Source: CAZLIC01 sp964559535 (lineage in GTDB: Bacteria; Pseudomonadota; Alphaproteobacteria; Rhodobacterales; Rhodobacteraceae). Taken from it: 64,000 bases of DNA. The notes beneath the pieces were generated by a model. The model was not told the origin of the DNA, made no database searches, and worked only from the letters and a program-made list of their open reading frames with translations. Below are positions 59,832-64,000 of the stretch, piece by piece (within the stretch, counting starts at the first letter, position 1; each line of letters begins with the position of its first letter). Location: positions 1 to 64,000 of the forward strand of contig CAZLIC010000004.1 in assembly GCA_964559535.1 (NCBI GenBank), in the 5' to 3' direction. The position numbers and the translations under genes are program-made.

Positions 59832-61319
59832 ATGTTCGAGCTTCGCAATGTTTCGAAGGAATACCGCGGTGCTTACGCGGTCCGGGATGTCAGCTTTGAC
59901 GTGCGGCCCGGCGAGGTTCACGCGCTACTTGGAGAAAATGGGGCGGGCAAGTCCACGCTCACCAAAATGCTGGCGGGCGTTGTGCAGCCGAGCGCAGGCG
60001 AGGTAGTGATCGACGGCAAACCGGTCAGTTTCGCCTCGCCGCTTGAGGCACTTAACTCCGGAATCGCGATGGTCTTTCAGGAAACGAGTCTCGTGCCGTC
60101 GCTGACTGTGGCGCAGAACATATTTCTGGGGTCTGAGAAATCGTTCAATCGACTGCGAGGTCTTTACATCGCGGCACAGCAGTTTCTTCAGGCGATGGGC
60201 TTTCCGGTTGATCCGACGCAGAACGTCGGTCAGCTCGGGGCCGCGCAGAAACAGATGGTCGAGATTGCGCGCGCGGTTCACCACAAGGCGCGCCTGATCA
60301 TATTCGACGAACCGACCGCGACTCTCACGCCAGAGGAAAAGCGGCATTTCTTCAACCTTGTGCGTCGCCTGACGTCGGAGGGCATCGCGATCGTATTCAT
60401 CTCGCATGCTCTAGAAGAGGCGTTGTCGATCTCTCAGCGCATCACGATCATGCGCGACGGCCAGCATGTGATTACGGATGCGACCGGTAAGTTCGACCGC
60501 GACAGCATTATCCGGGCGATGGTCGGACGAGGTCTTTCCGACGAGCTTTACGGCAGGCGCGATGCAAGTCTGGTTCGCCCGACGCGCAAGAAGGTGCTGA
60601 GCGTCCAGAACCTGTCGATGGGACGCATGGTGCGCAACACCTCCTTTTCGATTTATGCGGGTCAAGTCACCGGAATCTTCGGTCTGATTGGATCGGGCCG
60701 TACAGAGACCGCGAAGATTATTGCGGGCATCGTCAAGCGAAACACCTTCCACGGGGGCGAAGTTTTTCTGGAAGGCCGGCCGATCCGGTTCGTCGTACCC
60801 AGACCGGCTGTGAACCGGGGAATCGCCTATATCACCGAGGACCGCAAGGTCGAGGGCATATTTGAGACGAAGACCATCGGCGGCAACATCTTTACCGGCG
60901 CCCTCGGAAAAGGTGCGGAGCCGGGAATCATCGTGCGCCCGGAACAGGTGCGCGATCTCGCTGACTTCTGGATCGGAAAGCTCAAGATCAAGGCGATAAA
61001 TTCAGATGCGCGAGTGGTCGAGCTTTCGGGTGGAAATCAGCAGAAGGTCGTGATCGCGAAGTCTCTGGTGCAGCAGCCGAAACTCGTGATTTTTGACGAA
61101 CCTACCCGCGGAGTGGACGTCGGCGCGATCTCGGACATTCATGCCGCGATCGGCGAACTTGCCGACGCTGGGATAGCCGTTGTGGTGATCTCGTCCTATC
61201 TGCCCGAAATTCTCAACGTTTCGGACCGGATACTCGTCGCGCAGAAAGGTCGCATTGTCGAGGAATTCTCGGCCGGTGCCGCGTCCGAGGAAACGATCAT
61301 GTACGCGGCCGTTCACTAA
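59832..61319 (+). CDS. RbsA-type ABC ATPase
   Basis: This 495-residue sugar-type double ATPase has Walker A GENGAGKST at 34-42, Walker B LIIFDEPTATLTPEE, the degenerate second cassette VTGIFGLIGSGRTETAKIIA, signature SGGNQQKVVIAKSL and FDEPTRGVDVGAISD. It has normal length, in contrast to the 610-residue homologue at 36550. It closes the second ABC operon; a hairpin follows. With one standard permease, one propeller-fused permease and one binding protein it forms a complete importer. Confidence 0.9.
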   Translation: MFELRNVSKEYRGAYAVRDVSFDVRPGEVHALLGENGAGKSTLTKMLAGVVQPSAGEVVIDGKPVSFASPLEALNSGIAMVFQETSLVPSLTVAQNIFLGSEKSFNRLRGLYIAAQQFLQAMGFPVDPTQNVGQLGAAQKQMVEIARAVHHKARLIIFDEPTATLTPEEKRHFFNLVRRLTSEGIAIVFISHALEEALSISQRITIMRDGQHVITDATGKFDRDSIIRAMVGRGLSDELYGRRDASLVRPTRKKVLSVQNLSMGRMVRNTSFSIYAGQVTGIFGLIGSGRTETAKIIAGIVKRNTFHGGEVFLEGRPIRFVVPRPAVNRGIAYITEDRKVEGIFETKTIGGNIFTGALGKGAEPGIIVRPEQVRDLADFWIGKLKIKAINSDARVVELSGGNQQKVVIAKSLVQQPKLVIFDEPTRGVDVGAISDIHAAIGELADAGIAVVVISSYLPEILNVSDRILVAQKGRIVEEFSAGAASEETIMYAAVH

Positions 61320-61346
61320 GACCCGAGTCGGCTGCGCCGAATTGCT

Positions 61347-61370
61347 GGCGGGCCGCATCGGTGGCCCGCC
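61347..61370. terminator. Bidirectional hairpin between convergent operons
   Basis: GGCGGGCC (61347-61354) and GGCCCGCC (61363-61370) form a perfect 8-bp stem between the ATPase stop and the DUF1330 stop. There is no long T run on either side, so its strength is uncertain. Confidence 0.5.
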
Positions 61371-61392
61371 ATTCGTCGTTGCTGCGCGCCGA

Positions 61393-61683
61393 TCACTCTG
61401 CGATATGGATCTGCATTGTCGCGAATGCCTTTTCCCGGATCGGGATCAGCGCCTGGTAGGCCGGCTGGGCGAAGAAGTCCCGCGCCGCGTCAGCATCTTC
61501 GAATTCGATGATGAGGACGGTCCCCGGCATCTCCTTGCCAGCAAGGGTGTGAGCGACGGTGCCGCGATAGGCAATCGTCGCCCCGGCCTCGGCCAGCAAC
61601 GGGCGAACGCCGTCGCCATAGATTTGAACGGCTTCGGGCTGGTCAGAATGTGCGGCCGACAGTACGAAGGCGCGTGCCACCAT
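61393..61683 (-). CDS. DUF1330 family protein
   Basis: The protein is 96 residues from the ATG at 61683. It has a dimeric ferredoxin-like fold pattern: YGDGVRPLLAEAGATIAYRG, ending with VLIIEFEDADAARDFFAQPA and YQALIPIREKAFATMQIHI. DUF1330 proteins are small, often catabolic-cluster associated, possibly isomerase-like. It lies 31 bp downstream of the secreted propeller gene, same strand. Confidence 0.82.
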   Translation of the reverse strand: MVARAFVLSAAHSDQPEAVQIYGDGVRPLLAEAGATIAYRGTVAHTLAGKEMPGTVLIIEFEDADAARDFFAQPAYQALIPIREKAFATMQIHIAE

Positions 61684-61714
61684 AATGTTTCTCTCCTCTA
61701 GTTGATGCAAAGGT

Positions 61715-62680
61715 TCAGCGGAACTCGGCGGGCAGGTCGATCACGAGAATCCGGTAGGGGTCGGCCGGCCCGGCGACCGGATCGAACAGGTGATCGAGTT
61801 GGCCTTCCACGACATAGGCTTTCCCCGACTCCACGGCTGTCGTGGTAGGCACGTTCAGATCCGGGGCGATGGCGGTCAATTCTGCATGATCGTGGGCAAG
61901 GGCTGCGCCGGTCAGTTGACCGCGTGCGCCAGCTGTAAGCCCACCCCCCTCGACGATCAGGAATCTGCCGCTGCCGAGCGAGGTCAGGCCGTCAGGCGCC
62001 GAAAGCTGGCGCGCCATCTCTACCTGCACGACCTCGCCCGCCGATCCGTCCGGCGCAACGGTGACGCCATGCATCGTACCGCTGGAATAGCGCAGGATGT
62101 AGACACGGCCATCGTCATAGGCGATGCCATTGAAGTTGAACCCCTCGGCGTTCAACGCGGGCGCATCCAACCAGACATCCAGATGGTCAGCGCCGGGTTT
62201 GAGCGCGTAAATGCGAGGCACGAAAGAATCTGTCGCGAGGACAGTGCCGTCGGGCAATTCGGTGATGTCATTGCAGAAGGATCCGCCCTCTGGCAATTCG
62301 TATCGCCCGGCGGGCTCGCCGCTTTCTGTGTGGAAGGCGACCAGCGCGGGTGCCGCGGTCTTTGTAAGCTTGCTGGCGCCCGGATCCGACGAGCAAGCGA
62401 AGACTGTCTTCCCATCGGCGCTGGCGTGCACGCCGATGACCGACACAAGCCCGTTCGCGCCTGCTGGGGCGAAATCCGAAAATGTGGTGCCATCTGCCGA
62501 AACGCGCAGGATACGTCCTTCGGTCAGGCTCCCGATGTACAGTGCGCCCGAAGCTCCTACCGAAATGCCTTCGGGGGCAAACCCCGGGTCCGGAAGCGTG
62601 ATTGCAGTTTCAGCGCCGGCCGTCGTGGCGGCAAGCAGGGCGATCAACAGCCCGCTGTTGAAAATCGAAGGTTTCATCAT
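61715..62680 (-). CDS. Secreted SMP-30-like beta-propeller
   Basis: The protein is 321 residues from the ATG at 62680. It has a signal peptide (FNSGLLIALLAATTAGAETA, cleavage near AGA-ET), then repeats of a six-bladed propeller: PDPGFAPEGISVGASGALYI, GSFCNDITELPDGTVLATDS, NFNGIAYDDGRVYILRYSSG, LSAPDGLTSLGSGRFLIVEG. Such SMP-30/gluconolactonase proteins hydrolyse lactones in the presence of metal ions. This copy should be periplasmic, unlike the two propellers of the plus-strand operon. It is probably co-transcribed with the enolase-superfamily gene upstream (135-bp gap). Confidence 0.82.
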   Translation of the reverse strand: MMKPSIFNSGLLIALLAATTAGAETAITLPDPGFAPEGISVGASGALYIGSLTEGRILRVSADGTTFSDFAPAGANGLVSVIGVHASADGKTVFACSSDPGASKLTKTAAPALVAFHTESGEPAGRYELPEGGSFCNDITELPDGTVLATDSFVPRIYALKPGADHLDVWLDAPALNAEGFNFNGIAYDDGRVYILRYSSGTMHGVTVAPDGSAGEVVQVEMARQLSAPDGLTSLGSGRFLIVEGGGLTAGARGQLTGAALAHDHAELTAIAPDLNVPTTTAVESGKAYVVEGQLDHLFDPVAGPADPYRILVIDLPAEFR

Positions 62681-62815
62681 GATGAATTTGGTCCTTTTGC
62701 TCCATCGAGACGGAGAATATGGGACCAAATGTCGCCGGATGCGCCTCAGCACAGGTCAACCTTGCTCTGCATTCGGTCACCGGACCGCGTAGGCGGAACC
62801 GGTCTGGGCGGAGGG

Positions 62816-63898
62816 TCACGTCCGACGAAACCGGGCGACCACTTCCTCCGAGAGCGAGAGGCCGTGCCCGGCTTCGGTGCTTGGAGAAACGGTCCCGTCG
62901 GGCGCGATCTCGGGCCAGCCCTCAAAAAGCGGTTCCAGAAGCGGAAAATCCTCGAGCCAAGTTACGGCAGGCGATGCCGCCGCGAGATGCACGAACAGCC
63001 CCGGCAGGAAGTGCGGCATGACTTCTACCCCCAATGCCTCAGCAAGTCGTGCGACGCGCAACGCCTCCGAAAGGCCACCGATCATAGCCAAGTCGGGTTG
63101 AATCGCTGCGCAGAGCCCGTCAGTCAAGAAGGGCCTTGTTTCCGACAAGCCCTGAAGATGTTCTCCTGTGGCCACGCGACCGGCATGACTGCGGGCAAGC
63201 TGCCGGTAGCCGGCAAGATCATGCGCGGGAAGCGGCTCTTCTACGAACGAACCGCCATGCGCCGCGACCCGGTCGAGCGCCTGCCGCGCCGTGATGAGGG
63301 TACCTTTCTCATTCAGGTCGGCCATGATCTGCAGTGACCCGTTCGCCACCGATGCTGCGGCCTTCAAAACCACCTCGTCCCGATGGTCGCCCCCAAGCCG
63401 GACCTTGATGGCCCTGTAGCCGCGATTCAGATGATCCTGAACCTGCGCGGCCGCTGCCTCGGCTGCCATGCCTGGCCGGTAGCCTCCGCTGCCATAGACC
63501 CGCACGGCCCTGCCGATCCCACCCATCGCTTCGCCCAAGGGAAGGTCCTGTGACCGCGCGTAGAGATCCCACAGCGCCAGGTCGGCGGCAGCGTAGCCCA
63601 CATAGTTCGGACCCTTGCCGGTGCGATTGCACAAGTCGCGCACTTTTGTCCAAGCGGCCTCGGGATGAATCAGGGGGCGGTCCTGGAACAGGGCGTCGGT
63701 CAGACGCCGCCCTGCGGCGAGGGATGGCTCTGCACCACCTCCGATCACGTAGGAAAAGCCGAATCCAGATTGGCCTGCGTTGGTGGACAGCGTGCAAGTC
63801 AGCAGGTCAACGACGGCGACACCCGAGCCGCCGACTACGCTCGGAAGTGGATATCTTAACTGTTCCCAGTCGATTGAAGTGATAATATCGCTTTTCAT
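62816..63898 (-). CDS. Mandelate racemase/muconate-lactonizing family enzyme
   Basis: This 360-residue enolase-superfamily enzyme shows base pair K165-V-R167 in YRAIKVRLGG, metal ligands Asp194 (IMADLNEKG), Glu220 or 221 (FVEEPLPAHD) and Glu246 (VATGEHLQG), and catalytic His296 in MPHFLPG. The K-x-R in place of K-x-K is found in a subset of the family, so the exact reaction (racemase, dehydratase or cycloisomerase) cannot be told. It may act on a sugar acid or hydroxy acid released by the lactonases. The gene heads a minus-strand operon with the secreted propeller and DUF1330. Confidence 0.84.
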   Translation of the reverse strand: MKSDIITSIDWEQLRYPLPSVVGGSGVAVVDLLTCTLSTNAGQSGFGFSYVIGGGAEPSLAAGRRLTDALFQDRPLIHPEAAWTKVRDLCNRTGKGPNYVGYAAADLALWDLYARSQDLPLGEAMGGIGRAVRVYGSGGYRPGMAAEAAAAQVQDHLNRGYRAIKVRLGGDHRDEVVLKAAASVANGSLQIMADLNEKGTLITARQALDRVAAHGGSFVEEPLPAHDLAGYRQLARSHAGRVATGEHLQGLSETRPFLTDGLCAAIQPDLAMIGGLSEALRVARLAEALGVEVMPHFLPGLFVHLAAASPAVTWLEDFPLLEPLFEGWPEIAPDGTVSPSTEAGHGLSLSEEVVARFRRT

Positions 63899-64000
63899 GG
63901 CGGCAAGATTACTGCGCGCGACGATCCGGACTTTGCCTCAAACGCCCCGGAGCTCGCCTCGTTTCGCCGATCTGAGGTCGTGCGGGTGGCCGTTTGGCGC

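Noticed and set aside
1..64000. CRISPR array, tRNA or rRNA genes
   Set aside because: No regularly spaced short repeats, no tRNA cloverleaf and no rRNA-like stretch were seen on reading through either strand.

Overview
The window looks like about 64 kb of a high-GC alphaproteobacterial extrachromosomal replicon, most likely from a Rhodobacteraceae member. The evidence is a complete repABC replication/partition operon on the minus strand (15.1-18.6 kb), a near-perfect GTTTRCAGCTGCAAAC palindrome pair inside it, a GTTC-N7-GTTC SOS box of the alphaproteobacterial LexA type, and plasmid-backbone families common in this group (DUF736, DUF932, DUF1403, ScpB-like, ParB/Srx, KTSC, ArdB/KlcA-type antirestriction, TniQ). 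No rRNA, tRNA or CRISPR array was seen.

Layout. 0-10 kb: plasmid accessory genes, including an antirestriction gene, an SOS-box-controlled small gene, an AbiE-like HTH/nucleotidyltransferase pair with its own operator, a P-loop kinase-like gene, DUF736, KTSC and a large ParB-like protein. A degenerate direct repeat of about 284 bp occurs at 1 and at 6811. 10.0-13.4 kb: a recombinase-in-trio (RIT) element with three overlapping tyrosine recombinases and 85-bp ends, inserted inside a radC-like gene whose two halves lie on either side. 13.7-24 kb: DUF932, repC-repB-repA with a predicted counter-transcribed RNA, a further tyrosine recombinase beside a core-type inverted repeat, DUF1403, ScpB-like, TniQ and a frameshifted HTH pseudogene. 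24-32 kb: a redox and regulatory patch (AhpD-like CMD, YHS, thioredoxin-like, TetR, SnoaL-like, WYL, SRPBCC, sigma factor, peroxiredoxin, AraC) mixed with gene fragments, so this part is being eroded.

32-64 kb is a large catabolic and transport island. An IclR regulator faces a plus-strand run: SCP2-like protein, alpha/beta hydrolase, metallo-beta-lactamase-fold lactonase, periplasmic binding protein, RbsA-type ATPase with an unusual tail, two enlarged permeases, a 7-TM type-1 opsin lacking the retinal lysine, a flotillin, a small membrane protein, an SSS symporter, a succinate-semialdehyde-type dehydrogenase and a LacI regulator. Then come a minus-strand alpha/beta hydrolase and two divergent AraC paralogues. 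They are followed by a second operon: aldehyde dehydrogenase, Fe-alcohol dehydrogenase, permease, binding protein, a permease fused to a beta-propeller, a free propeller and an ATPase. A convergent minus-strand set follows: enolase-superfamily enzyme, secreted SMP-30-like propeller and DUF1330.

How it may work together (inference): the two ABC systems and the symporter import a lactone or a lactone-forming sugar or terpenoid. Lactonases and hydrolases open it, and the Fe-alcohol and aldehyde dehydrogenases oxidise the hydroxy acid. This resembles the enzyme set of blcABC/attKLM (lactonase, Fe-ADH, SSADH, IclR regulator). The most unusual part is the chromophore-lysine-less opsin placed between the ABC permeases and a flotillin, which suggests a membrane sensor or scaffold role rather than a light-driven pump.
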